Part shown: positions 17,093 through 25,622 of the stretch, piece after piece | How the letters are laid out: every line of letters begins with the position of its first letter | Numbering within the stretch: the stretch's first letter is position 1 | Assembly (NCBI RefSeq): GCF_949298305.1 | Contig: NZ_CASFWU010000009.1 | Coordinates: forward strand, 1-46,264 | Origin: an uncultured Bacteroides sp. | GTDB lineage: Bacteria; Bacteroidota; Bacteroidia; Bacteroidales; Bacteroidaceae | Direction of reading: 5' to 3' | Length of the DNA stretch: 46,264 bases | Position numbers and translations under genes: made by a program | Notes under the pieces: model-generated | Told to the model about the DNA's origin: nothing | The model's input: the letters and a program-made list of their open reading frames with translations, nothing else | The model's database searches: none

Positions 17093-17136
17093 TCTCTCTA
17101 CTTGCACGTGTTTTTGATTAAATAATGCAACGGGCA

Positions 17137-17144
17137 CAAAAATA
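17137..17144 (-). promoter_or_regulatory. -7 promoter box of the sigma operon
   Basis: The minus strand reads TATTTTTG, matching TAnnTTTG, 45 bases before the preferred start codon at 17092. There is no good TTTG at -33. The position supports the shorter sigma-factor start. Confidence 0.4.
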
Positions 17145-17260
17145 CTGCATCGCAGGCGGAAGTTTTTCGCTCTTTCAAATCTTTAACAGTCAACCATGCA
17201 GTAAACGGAAACTACAAGCATTTATTACAATAATATTCATTAGTAATAATACACAAAGAT

Positions 17261-17968
17261 ATGGACGTTATAAAAAAACTACAATTTAAAGTGATGGCAA
17301 CGATAATGATATGCCTGCTCGGCTGGGGATTCCATTCTTGCTTGGATGAAAAAGTGGACAGCTATTCACGCCTGACCATAGGCACCATAAAGGTGATAGA
17401 GGCCAACGACTACTACTTTGCCCTGGACGACGGTTCCACGATGTATCCGGGAGACACGACCAACATTCATAACTACACCCCCGTAACAGGCCAAAGAGCC
17501 ATTCTATACTTCGACCTGTTGGACGAAAAGGTACCAGGATATGACTACAATGCCCTGGTGTACCGAATTGAAGACATCCTGACAAAAGACATCTACTTCA
17601 TGCCTACGGAGAAGGAAGACAGCATAGGCGACGACCGCATCAATCTGAACAACGCATGGTTAAGCGGCAATTATGTGAACATGCAATACCAGTTCTATTA
17701 CAACGAAGAATCGGGGAAGGTACACATGCTGAACTTAGTAGTGAACGAAGCTAATGACAACATGAGCAATGAAGAAGGTTATTTGGTACTGGAGTTACGA
17801 CATAATGCCTATCACGACGAACAGCGCACACCGGGCAAAGGGCTGGTATCATTCAAGTTGGATAACATTGCCCGCGAGATGGAAGGTAAAAAAGGATTAA
17901 TTATTCGCATCAACACGCTGTACGATGGTGTGCAATACAAGAAAGTGGATTTTGCCAGTAACAAATAA
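17261..17968 (+). CDS. NigD-like lipoprotein
   Basis: 235 residues with a lipoprotein signal: a basic start, hydrophobic core and the lipobox-like GFHSC, so lipidation is predicted at about Cys27. The mature part has the features of the NigD-like family of Bacteroidetes: an N-terminal beta-rich segment (TIGTIKVIEANDYYFALDDG) followed by a second beta domain ending in a long LVSFKLDN... tail. Some family members are encoded with bacteriocin genes, but none is visible here. It is probably anchored in the outer or inner membrane facing the periplasm. Function is unknown. Confidence 0.82.
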   Translation: MDVIKKLQFKVMATIMICLLGWGFHSCLDEKVDSYSRLTIGTIKVIEANDYYFALDDGSTMYPGDTTNIHNYTPVTGQRAILYFDLLDEKVPGYDYNALVYRIEDILTKDIYFMPTEKEDSIGDDRINLNNAWLSGNYVNMQYQFYYNEESGKVHMLNLVVNEANDNMSNEEGYLVLELRHNAYHDEQRTPGKGLVSFKLDNIAREMEGKKGLIIRINTLYDGVQYKKVDFASNK

Positions 17969-18025
17969 TACGAGCAAAGTACAATGAGAGTAAGACGTTT
18001 TACCCGCCTAATGCACAAATTGACA

Positions 18026-18057
18026 TTTGCCGACATTCAAAAAATAGTGTATATTTG
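18026..18057 (+). promoter_or_regulatory. Bacteroidetes promoter (TTTG-N20-TATATTTG)
   Basis: TTTG at 18026-18029 and TATATTTG at 18050-18057 are separated by 20 bases, an exact match to the Bacteroides housekeeping promoter layout. It lies 29 bases ahead of the start codon at 18087 and gives a short leader. Confidence 0.75.
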
Positions 18058-18086
18058 TTGCATTGAAATCAAACTAAGAATAAAGA

Positions 18087-18656
18087 ATGAAACATACTTT
18101 ACTCATCACCTTGCTTGCGTTGCTACTGTCCACTACTACACGTTCACAAACCACGGACGGTAACGATAGCATTTCACCTGCCCACACAGCCGGAGTTGAA
18201 ATCATACACGGCGAATTGCCTTGGACAGGAACTAACAATTATGACGAATTTTTATTGGACATGAGCCTGATGCAGATAAATACGCCCAATCTGACTGACT
18301 TCAAACTGGAGATACCCGATGCCAGTAAAGATTACAGCCGCATCTTCAGACTGAATCCCAATATCACTTATTCGCAGGGTTCCCCCGGCTTTTACCTGTC
18401 TTCTTCCGTTTACGGATGGAATTCTTGGGGATTTGACAATTATACGGGGAACCTGCAAATGGGCACTTTCCACTTGAAGAACGGTATGACTCTGCACACC
18501 TATGGAGAATATGACAAGGATGGCTGGAAGGTACGTAATCCATCGGCCCTGCCTTGGCAACGCAACAACTTCCGCGGAGCCTTCGAACTGAAATCAGCCA
18601 ACGGGTCGTTTGGCGTGAGAATCGAAGTTCAGCAAGGAAGGCAGATACCCTACTGA
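18087..18656 (+). CDS. Secreted protein of unknown function
   Basis: 189 residues with a clear signal peptide (MKHTLLITLLALLLSTTTRS, cleavage near RSQ). I do not recognise the family. The mature part is rich in aromatic residues, Gly and Asn and looks beta-stranded (for example FYLSSSVYGWNSWGFDNYTG and MTLHTYGEYDKDGWKV). This could suit a periplasmic or surface protein with a small beta-sandwich, or a barrel fragment. It has its own strong promoter (18026-18057), and the next gene starts 63 bases downstream. The product ends at an ordinary stop with no sign of truncation. Confidence 0.7.
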   Translation: MKHTLLITLLALLLSTTTRSQTTDGNDSISPAHTAGVEIIHGELPWTGTNNYDEFLLDMSLMQINTPNLTDFKLEIPDASKDYSRIFRLNPNITYSQGSPGFYLSSSVYGWNSWGFDNYTGNLQMGTFHLKNGMTLHTYGEYDKDGWKVRNPSALPWQRNNFRGAFELKSANGSFGVRIEVQQGRQIPY

Positions 18657-18719
18657 TATTATTCCGAACGCCTACAACACCAGAAGGAAAAAAGGTAATG
18701 GCTCATAACAAGACAGCAG

Positions 18720-19628
18720 ATGAAAAAAAAGATTCTAATCACAGGTGCCAACGGATTCATAGGCCGAAGGGTGATGGACGACCTCTGTGCAGATGATACG
18801 TACAGCGTCGTTGGATGCTCACTGCATGACGACCTCTGTCCCCAAAGCAGCAGGCACCTATTTGCCACCATCGACATCACGGACAGACAGGCCTTACGAA
18901 GTATCTTTGAAGAAACACATCCCGACATTGTAATTAATACTGCTGCTCTGTCTGCCATCGATTACTGCGAAACCCATCGGGAGGAAGCTGATGCTGTAAA
19001 TACGCTTGCCGTCAAGCACATGGCAGAATTATGTGCACAACAGGGAAGCAGATTCATTCACCTCTCCACCGACTATGTGTTCGGCGGAAACAGTCAACGC
19101 CTTTATACAGAAGAAGACCTTCCCGCACCTGTGAACTATTACGGCATGAGCAAATGGAGAAGCGAACAGTATGTACAGGCCCTCTGCTCCGACTACGCCA
19201 TTGCACGGATAGTGGTGGTGTATGGTAAGCCCCTGCCCGGACAACATGGCAACATTGTGGACCTGGTAGCCCAAAGGCTGAAAGACAAGGAAACGATACG
19301 GGTTGTTTCCGACCAATGGCGCACCCCCACCTACGTAGGCGACGTATCGACAGGCATCGGCAGACTGACAACACACAATGCCAGCGGCATCTACCACATT
19401 TGCGGCAATGAATGCCTGACCATCGCTGACGTAGCACGCCGGACGGCAAAAGTGCTGGAACTGGACAGTACTCTCATTCTTTCCGTCAATACGCACGAAA
19501 TGGGCGAAAAAACACCGCGCCCTTCCTACAGCGGACTAGATATAGGGAAAGCGCGGAGAGAATTGGGGTATTGTCCCCATACATTAGATGACGGCATACG
19601 GTTGTCTACTTCAGGCTGCCGCCAATAA
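18720..19628 (+). CDS. RmlD-like sugar-nucleotide reductase (SDR family)
   Basis: 302-residue extended short-chain dehydrogenase. The nucleotide-binding motif GANGFIG is at residues 9-15, the active-site tyrosine and lysine are in YYGMSK, and STDYVFGG supplies the catalytic Ser/Thr. It best resembles dTDP-4-dehydrorhamnose reductase (RfbD/RmlD) and related sugar-nucleotide epimerase/reductases. No rmlA, B or C gene lies nearby, so a rhamnose role is not certain. Its last 23 bases overlap the end of atpG on the other strand, with no terminator between the two converging genes. Confidence 0.85.
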   Translation: MKKKILITGANGFIGRRVMDDLCADDTYSVVGCSLHDDLCPQSSRHLFATIDITDRQALRSIFEETHPDIVINTAALSAIDYCETHREEADAVNTLAVKHMAELCAQQGSRFIHLSTDYVFGGNSQRLYTEEDLPAPVNYYGMSKWRSEQYVQALCSDYAIARIVVVYGKPLPGQHGNIVDLVAQRLKDKETIRVVSDQWRTPTYVGDVSTGIGRLTTHNASGIYHICGNECLTIADVARRTAKVLELDSTLILSVNTHEMGEKTPRPSYSGLDIGKARRELGYCPHTLDDGIRLSTSGCRQ

Positions 19629-20499
19629 TGTCCTGCAGTTCGTTGGTAATAGCCTGCTGGCGACTTTTGTTGTATTGTTTGGTCAGGTCCTGTATCAGTT
19701 CGTTGGCATTGTCCGTAGCTGCCTGCATGGCCAGCATACGGGCAGCATGTTCAGAAGTATTGGAATCCAACAGCACCGTAAATATTTTCTGGCTCAGCAC
19801 CTTGGGAAGCAGTTCAATAATAAGTTCTTCGGCTGACGGCTCCACAATATAGTCGTTGTTGAAGCCACGCTCTTCTTCGTCACCACGCCCAGCTGCCGCC
19901 TCCTGGGCCACCTTTTCAAGATTGATAGGCAGGTAATCTTCACGTGTCAGCACCTGTGACCCCATGGACTTAAAGTGATGATAGATGAGCTGCACGCTGT
20001 CCACCCGCTTCTCCACAAACTCCTTCATCAGAGTGGTGGCAAGACCGTTGGCAGCAGCGTAACTGGGCCTATCCGCCATTGCCTGAAAACTGCCGCAAGG
20101 CTCGTAACCCAACTTACGGACTGCCTCTTCCACCTTGCGTCCCACAGGATAGAGAAAAATGTTCTCTTTGCCCAGCCTGGCATATTCTTCCAATGTATGC
20201 TCCAACATCTTCACCACATTGGAGTTAAACGCTCCGCACAACGAAGTGTTGGATGAAATCACAACAATGGCCACCCTGTTCACTGTCCGCACCTCGGTAT
20301 AGGGGGAGTTGACAGAGGCATCAGTGCCCAGAAAGTTGGTCAGAATCTCGTTCAGTTTGTGTTGGTAGGGCAGGATGTTTTCCACCCTCGCCTGCGCCTT
20401 GTGTAACTTGGCAGATGCTACCATCTTCATGGCCGACGTAATCTGACGCGTACTTTTGACGGAATTGATTCTGTTTTTTACCTCTTTAAGTGAAGCCAT
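19606..20499 (-). CDS. atpG: ATP synthase F1 subunit gamma
   Basis: 297 residues, the central shaft of F1. The N-terminal helix (SLKEVKNRINSVKSTRQITSAMKMVASAKL) and the C-terminal helix (ATDNANELIQDLTKQYNKSRQQAITNEL) form the coiled-coil rotor. It is the last gene of the atp operon, 24 bases after atpA. Its 3' end overlaps the converging SDR gene by 23 bases. Confidence 0.97.
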   Translation of the reverse strand: MASLKEVKNRINSVKSTRQITSAMKMVASAKLHKAQARVENILPYQHKLNEILTNFLGTDASVNSPYTEVRTVNRVAIVVISSNTSLCGAFNSNVVKMLEHTLEEYARLGKENIFLYPVGRKVEEAVRKLGYEPCGSFQAMADRPSYAAANGLATTLMKEFVEKRVDSVQLIYHHFKSMGSQVLTREDYLPINLEKVAQEAAAGRGDEEERGFNNDYIVEPSAEELIIELLPKVLSQKIFTVLLDSNTSEHAARMLAMQAATDNANELIQDLTKQYNKSRQQAITNELQDIIGGSLK

Positions 20500-20523
20500 A
20501 TTTCCCTTACTTAATTATAATGA

Positions 20524-22110
20524 TTACATGAACTGTTTAGCAATGACAGCTGCCGTTTCTTCAATCAGCCGACATACGTCGTCATCAATGACGCCCTTCT
20601 TCAGCACATCCAGTACATCGGAGCGATGGTTGATATCCAGATAATTGAGGAAACTACGTTCAAACTCATTGACCTTATCCAAAGGGACATCCTTCAGCAA
20701 GCCGTGTGTACCGCAATAGAGAACGGCGATCTGCTTCTCTACAGGCATCGGACTATATTGAGGCTGCACCAGCAGACGGGTATTCTTCTGTCCTTTATCG
20801 ATGGCAAGCGCTGTCACAGGGTCCATGTCACCGCTGAATTTTGAAAACGCCTCCAATTCGCGATATTGCGCCTGGTCTATCTTCAGCGTACCTGCCACTT
20901 TCTTCATAGCCTTAATCTGGGCATTACCACCCACACGGCTCACGGAAATGCCCACATCGATGGCTGGTCGGTTACCTTGATTGAAGAGGTTGGTATCCAA
21001 GAATATCTGTCCGTCAGTAATAGAAATGACATTGGTAGGAATGTATGCTGATACATCCCCTGCCTGTGTCTCAATAATAGGCAGTGCCGTCAGCGAGCCT
21101 CCACCTTTCACTTTCCCTCTCAGGCTTTCGGGCAGGTCGTTCATCTCGCGTGCCACTTCCTCTTGGTTGATGATTTTTGCTGCACGTTCCAACAGACGTG
21201 AATGCAAGTAGAAAATGTCGCCTGGATAAGCCTCACGCCCTGAAGGACGACGCAGGATAAGCGACACCTCACGGTAGGCCACAGCCTGCTTGGAAAGGTC
21301 ATCATAAACCACCAGTGCATGACGGCCTGTATCGCGAAAATATTCACCAATAGCAGCTCCCGCAAACGGCGCATAGTACTGTAAGGCTGCCGGATCGCCT
21401 GCCGTGGCGGCCACTACGATGGTATAGTCCAAGGCGCCGTATTCACGCAACGTGTTCACAATAGAAGCCACCGTAGAACCCTTTTGACCAATGGCTACAT
21501 AGATACAGTAGACAGGGTCACCCGCCTCATAGTTGGCACGCTGGTTGATAATGGTATCAATGGCGATGGCCGTCTTACCAGTCTGTCGGTCACCGATAAT
21601 CAATTCACGTTGCCCACGTCCAATAGGAATCATGGCATCCACAGCTTTCAATCCCGTCTGCAATGGTTGATTCACCGGCTGGCGGAAGATGACGCCGGGA
21701 GCCTTTCTTTCCAGCGGCATTTCGTACAGTTCGCCTCCAATCAGTCCTTTTCCGTCCAGCGGAGCACCCAACGGATCGATTACACGCCCCAACATATTTT
21801 CACCTACCATAATGGAGGCGATGCGCTTAGTCCGCTTCACAATAAAACCTTCCTTAATCTTGTCCGTGGGGCCCAGCAATACGGCCCCCACATTATCCTC
21901 CTCCAGGTTCATCACAATAGCCTTGATGCCGTTGTCAAACTCCAGAAGTTCATTTGCTTCGGCATTGCGAAGGCCATAGATACGCGCTACGCCGTCGCTC
22001 ACCTGCAGCACCGTGCCTATCTCATCAAGTTGTACACGGGTATCTATCCCTTCCAACTGCCTGCGGAGAACATCGGAAACTTCGCTCACTTTTATATTTT
22101 CAGACAACAT
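20524..22110 (-). CDS. atpA: ATP synthase F1 subunit alpha
   Basis: 528 residues, the regulatory, non-catalytic nucleotide-binding subunit of F1. The P-loop GDRQTGKTA and the family signature PAIDVGISVSRVGG are present. Length is slightly above the usual 500-515, with no internal disruption. It lies between atpH (19 bases upstream) and atpG (24 bases downstream) and is part of one transcript. Confidence 0.98.
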   Translation of the reverse strand: MLSENIKVSEVSDVLRRQLEGIDTRVQLDEIGTVLQVSDGVARIYGLRNAEANELLEFDNGIKAIVMNLEEDNVGAVLLGPTDKIKEGFIVKRTKRIASIMVGENMLGRVIDPLGAPLDGKGLIGGELYEMPLERKAPGVIFRQPVNQPLQTGLKAVDAMIPIGRGQRELIIGDRQTGKTAIAIDTIINQRANYEAGDPVYCIYVAIGQKGSTVASIVNTLREYGALDYTIVVAATAGDPAALQYYAPFAGAAIGEYFRDTGRHALVVYDDLSKQAVAYREVSLILRRPSGREAYPGDIFYLHSRLLERAAKIINQEEVAREMNDLPESLRGKVKGGGSLTALPIIETQAGDVSAYIPTNVISITDGQIFLDTNLFNQGNRPAIDVGISVSRVGGNAQIKAMKKVAGTLKIDQAQYRELEAFSKFSGDMDPVTALAIDKGQKNTRLLVQPQYSPMPVEKQIAVLYCGTHGLLKDVPLDKVNEFERSFLNYLDINHRSDVLDVLKKGVIDDDVCRLIEETAAVIAKQFM

Positions 22111-22129
22111 AAAAATTCTGTTTTCAATA

Positions 22130-22690
22130 TTATACTATTCTTCGGTTCTTGTCAATAAACTGCTCTTTCACCTTTTTGAGTTGTGTGGCTATGCTGGCAT
22201 CCAGACGAAAATCATTGATGTCAAAGATGAATCCTCCGCCGATGGAAGAATCGACCTCCGTCTGTAATTCCATGCGTGCGTGCAGTACCGACGAAGCGCT
22301 CTTCCTGATACGTTCTTCCATCTCCTTGCTCACCGGAACAGCCGTAATCAACTTGGCTACACCGATGTGCTTGTTCTTTCTGTATAAGTCGAGAAAGGAA
22401 AGGCAGATGTAATGCAGCATGCTTCCGCGACCGTTTCTCAATACCAAAGTGATGAAACGGCAGAATTCACGGTTGGCAGGGTGATCACCCGTTGCCGCAG
22501 TACAAATCAATGTGAACTTCTCGCGGATTGACAAAATAGGATTTTCCAACGCCAGACGTAAGTCGGGATGCCTGCGCAGGCTGTGTTCCAGCATACGTAT
22601 CTCTTCATAAAGAATCTCCTCCGTCTGCGTGTCCTTGGCGTAATCAATCAATGCCTTTGCATAACGCATAGAAACAATACCTATATCCAT
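22130..22690 (-). CDS. atpH: ATP synthase F1 subunit delta
   Basis: 186 residues. The N-terminal helical bundle (RYAKALIDYAKD) and the C-terminal segment with EVDSSIGGGFIFDINDFRLDAS are characteristic of delta, the link between F1 and the peripheral stalk. It follows atpF after 86 bases and precedes atpA by 19. Confidence 0.95.
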   Translation of the reverse strand: MDIGIVSMRYAKALIDYAKDTQTEEILYEEIRMLEHSLRRHPDLRLALENPILSIREKFTLICTAATGDHPANREFCRFITLVLRNGRGSMLHYICLSFLDLYRKNKHIGVAKLITAVPVSKEMEERIRKSASSVLHARMELQTEVDSSIGGGFIFDINDFRLDASIATQLKKVKEQFIDKNRRIV

Positions 22691-22776
22691 ATCTCTGAAA
22701 AAGATGTTCGTTGAACCATATTCATATCAAAATAATGCAGGTAGCCGCCTCTCAAGACGCCCGAAAAAAGAAATTG

Positions 22777-23283
22777 TCAGTTCTTTTTGGGTTTACTGAG
22801 CAGTTCATCCAGCATACGGTCTATCATTTGCATTTGTTCCTGCTTACCATCCAGGTTCTTACGTAAAACCTTCTCTGCAATGTCTACAGACAGTTCTGCA
22901 ACTTGACGCCTAATTTCGCGGATGGCCTCTTCTTTTTCCTGCTGAATCTGGCTTCTGACTTCAGCCAGTTCCTTTTGCGCAGTAACTTCAGCCTGCTTGC
23001 GTGCCTCAACAATAATCTTGTCACGCTCGTGCATTGCCTCACGCAAAATACGTCCCTGCTCCTTATTGGCAGCAGTCACTAAAGCCTCGCTCTCTTCCTT
23101 TAGTTTTGCGAGTTGTGCATTGGCCTCCCGCGCTACTTCCATAGACTGGTCAATATAAGTCTTACGTCCTTCTACCATATTGGTTATTATGGGAAATCCA
23201 AACTTAGCCAATACCGCAAATACGATACCGAACGAAAGAAGCATCCAAAACAAAAGACCACTTTCGGGCAATAACAGTGACAT
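22777..23283 (-). CDS. atpF: ATP synthase F0 subunit b
   Basis: 168 residues. One N-terminal membrane helix (about residues 8-28, LLFWMLLSFGIVFAVLAKFG) is followed by a long charged helix rich in Glu/Lys/Arg/Gln that forms the dimeric peripheral stalk. It sits between atpE and atpH in the operon. Confidence 0.96.
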   Translation of the reverse strand: MSLLLPESGLLFWMLLSFGIVFAVLAKFGFPIITNMVEGRKTYIDQSMEVAREANAQLAKLKEESEALVTAANKEQGRILREAMHERDKIIVEARKQAEVTAQKELAEVRSQIQQEKEEAIREIRRQVAELSVDIAEKVLRKNLDGKQEQMQMIDRMLDELLSKPKKN

Positions 23284-23322
23284 AAACTTTTAATATTAGT
23301 AATTACATACAATAAAAACTCC

Positions 23323-23580
23323 TTACAGAATGAACACCAAAAGACATACAACAACTGCAAGCAGAGCCACACCCTCAATCAAAGCGGCGGCAATAATCAT
23401 ATTCATACGGATGTCTCCCGAAGCTTCCGGCTGCCGAGCAATAGCTTCCATAGCCGAACTACCAATTTTACCAATTCCGATACCCGCACCAATTACAGCA
23501 ATACCGGCACCCAAAGCCGCACCCAGTTTACTTACTCCTACTCCTGCCGCAGCAGCTTGCAATAATACAGATAGTAACAT
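23323..23580 (-). CDS. atpE: ATP synthase F0 subunit c
   Basis: 85 residues forming a two-helix hairpin. Helix one is Gly/Ala-rich, the polar loop is RQP (49-51), and the ion-binding carboxylate is Glu69 in helix two (ALIEGVALLAV). The residue after Glu69 is Gly rather than the Ser/Thr found in sodium-type rings, so proton coupling is more likely; this is inference from one site. Located between atpB and atpF. Confidence 0.96.
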   Translation of the reverse strand: MLLSVLLQAAAAGVGVSKLGAALGAGIAVIGAGIGIGKIGSSAMEAIARQPEASGDIRMNMIIAAALIEGVALLAVVVCLLVFIL

Positions 23581-23659
23581 AATTCTTAAAATTTAAATGG
23601 TTATTATTTCAATTCATAATCAGCTATTTAAAAATTCTCTTAACAGGAAGACCTCTACT

Positions 23660-24844
23660 TTACTTCACGGCCACTTCCTGTCTTTTCTCTTTTTCCTCAT
23701 GCGGATGGTCTTCTTGGGCAAGCCCAATAAATACCGCTGAAAGCATAGTAAATACATAGGCTTGAATGAAGGCAACCAACAGTTCGAGAGCATTCATAAA
23801 GATGTTGAACAAGACGGAAGCAAAAGTAAGCGTACTGTTCAAAGCTGCCCCCATACTGACGGAGATGAAAATCAGACATGTCAGTACCAGCATGGCCATG
23901 TGTCCCGCCAACATGTTGGCAAAAAGACGAATCATCAACGCAAATGGTTTTGTGAACACCCCAAAGAACTCAATGAGTGGCATCATCGGAATAGGCACCT
24001 TTAGCCACCAGGGTACATCAGGCCAGAAGATATCTTTCCAATATGTTTTAGTGCCGAAAAGATTGACAGCCAAAAATGTACAGAATGCCAATACCATGGT
24101 GACAGCAATATTACCCGTAACATTGGCTCCACCAGGAAAGAAAGGTATCAATCCCATCAGATTATTGATAAAAATGAAGAAAAACGCTGTAAGCAGATAA
24201 GGCGAGAATCTGCGATACTTAGGACCTATACAACTTTTTATGACATCATCGTTCACCATCATTATGAACATCTCCATAAATCCGATAAAACCACCTGGCG
24301 CAGAACTTCCTTGGGGATGTTTTCTATACCAGCGTGCTACACTCAATACAATTATAATCAGCAACATGCTGTTAATCAATAATGCACAAGCCACTTTCGT
24401 TATCGAAAAATCCCATGGACGCACTTCATTACCTTGAGAATCATACTCCACCAACTTACCTTCATATCTGCTACCTTTTGGAGCGATGGAAAGTCCTTCG
24501 TAGCTTCCATTGTTTTCAGCCAACCGAGATGATGAAAAAACATGCCATCCTGTCGCCTCGCTGTATATGATGACGGGCAGGGGAACAGTGAGATGCAGAT
24601 TGCCCCACGTCGTGATGTGCCATTCATAAGAATCGCCAATATGCCCCATCACAATATCCTTTACATCCACCGTATTTTCCTCCTGTTCAGCAGAAGTCAG
24701 TTGTTCGTCTTTCAGCAGGCTATCCACGCTTGCTTTTAGGCTATCCACCTCCACTCCAAGATAATCTTCAGCTTTCAGACTGCCGATATTGAACAGGAAA
24801 GCGACCAACAGGAGTAGAATACCTATGCTATGTTTTTTTTTCAT
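23660..24844 (-). CDS. atpB: ATP synthase F0 subunit a, with periplasmic N-terminal extension
   Basis: 394 residues, much longer than the 240-280 of most bacteria. It starts with a cleavable-looking signal peptide (MKKKHSIGILLLLVAFLFNI) and about 130 extra residues containing WHVFSSSRL and SFSITKVAC-like beta segments. The conserved membrane core follows, with the essential arginine in MIRLFANMLAGH and a final helix pair. The extension is typical of Bacteroidetes AtpB. The gene overlaps the upstream small membrane-protein gene by 17 bases. Confidence 0.95.
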   Translation of the reverse strand: MKKKHSIGILLLLVAFLFNIGSLKAEDYLGVEVDSLKASVDSLLKDEQLTSAEQEENTVDVKDIVMGHIGDSYEWHITTWGNLHLTVPLPVIIYSEATGWHVFSSSRLAENNGSYEGLSIAPKGSRYEGKLVEYDSQGNEVRPWDFSITKVACALLINSMLLIIIVLSVARWYRKHPQGSSAPGGFIGFMEMFIMMVNDDVIKSCIGPKYRRFSPYLLTAFFFIFINNLMGLIPFFPGGANVTGNIAVTMVLAFCTFLAVNLFGTKTYWKDIFWPDVPWWLKVPIPMMPLIEFFGVFTKPFALMIRLFANMLAGHMAMLVLTCLIFISVSMGAALNSTLTFASVLFNIFMNALELLVAFIQAYVFTMLSAVFIGLAQEDHPHEEKEKRQEVAVK

Positions 24845-25247
24845 TTTTCTTCTTCATTTTTCGATTCTTCTCAAACGTAAAGAAGAACCACGAATCATAT
24901 ATCAGATAAACCAGATAGTTTCCCACAAAAGTCAGCAGAAAAGCCTTCGCCTCTTCACGCACCACAATACAATACACTGCCATCAGCAGAATAGAGAACA
25001 GCATTCTCATGACGCGCATCAACATATAAATCTGCAACAGCCGTTGTGGCGAATGTTTGCGGCATACTTCGACCATGTTTATTTCAAATATGCCGAAAAC
25101 AAAAAAGAACAATGGTATCAGTGGATAGCCTCCGAAATAATGATGCGGGAAATTATAGAAGTATATACAACCGCCTACCCCTCCCAGCAAGAAGGTCAGC
25201 AGCGTAATTTGCCACAAATAGTTTCGTTTGGTAATACTGATGCCCAC
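24828..25247 (-). CDS. Small four-helix membrane protein of the atp operon (AtpI-like position)
   Basis: 139 residues with four hydrophobic segments (about 11-30, 33-54, 70-92, 98-117) and a very basic C-terminus ending in a Lys/Met/Asn-rich tail. It lies between atpC and atpB and overlaps atpB by 17 bases. The place and topology resemble AtpI, which helps assemble the c-ring in other bacteria, but sequence similarity is too weak for me to assert homology. Upstream spacing to atpC is about 98 bases. Confidence 0.75.
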   Translation of the reverse strand: MGISITKRNYLWQITLLTFLLGGVGGCIYFYNFPHHYFGGYPLIPLFFFVFGIFEINMVEVCRKHSPQRLLQIYMLMRVMRMLFSILLMAVYCIVVREEAKAFLLTFVGNYLVYLIYDSWFFFTFEKNRKMKKKNEKKT

Positions 25248-25345
25248 AACAACAAAAATCCTTTATCTCAATTTAAGTCAAGCTTTAACACAAACAGCAT
25301 AAAGACTAGACTACAAATTTTATACAGTTGAACAATACATTTATT

Positions 25346-25591
25346 CTATAATTCAACACAGGCAGTCACCCCGTTGTTACTCAGCTCTACAAACCCTCCG
25401 CGTACTGTGAGTGTATGTTCTTCTCCTCCGGCAGTATAGGATAAGACACCTGCCTTCAATGAAGAAACAATAGGTGCATGCTGAGGCAGAATGGTGAAGG
25501 AGCCTAATGTACCTGGCAGTGTAACACTCTCTACTTTTCCCTGGTAGATTTCCTTTTCAGGGGAAATAATGTCCAAATGCAAGTCTTTCAT
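25346..25591 (-). CDS. atpC: ATP synthase F1 subunit epsilon, short form
   Basis: 81 residues, covering only the N-terminal beta-sandwich (LDIISPEKEIYQGKVESVTL ... GGFVELSNNGVTA). The C-terminal helical hairpin that inhibits ATP hydrolysis in other bacteria is absent. This short form is usual in Bacteroidetes. It follows atpD by 31 bases. Confidence 0.95.
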   Translation of the reverse strand: MKDLHLDIISPEKEIYQGKVESVTLPGTLGSFTILPQHAPIVSSLKAGVLSYTAGGEEHTLTVRGGFVELSNNGVTACVEL

Positions 25592-25622
25592 CGGAAATCT
25601 CCTGTTTTTCTACTATTCTACA

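Noticed and set aside
17261..18656. Bacteriocin locus suggested by the NigD-like gene
   Set aside because: No precursor peptide, maturation or export gene is adjacent; NigD-like proteins are widespread without bacteriocins.
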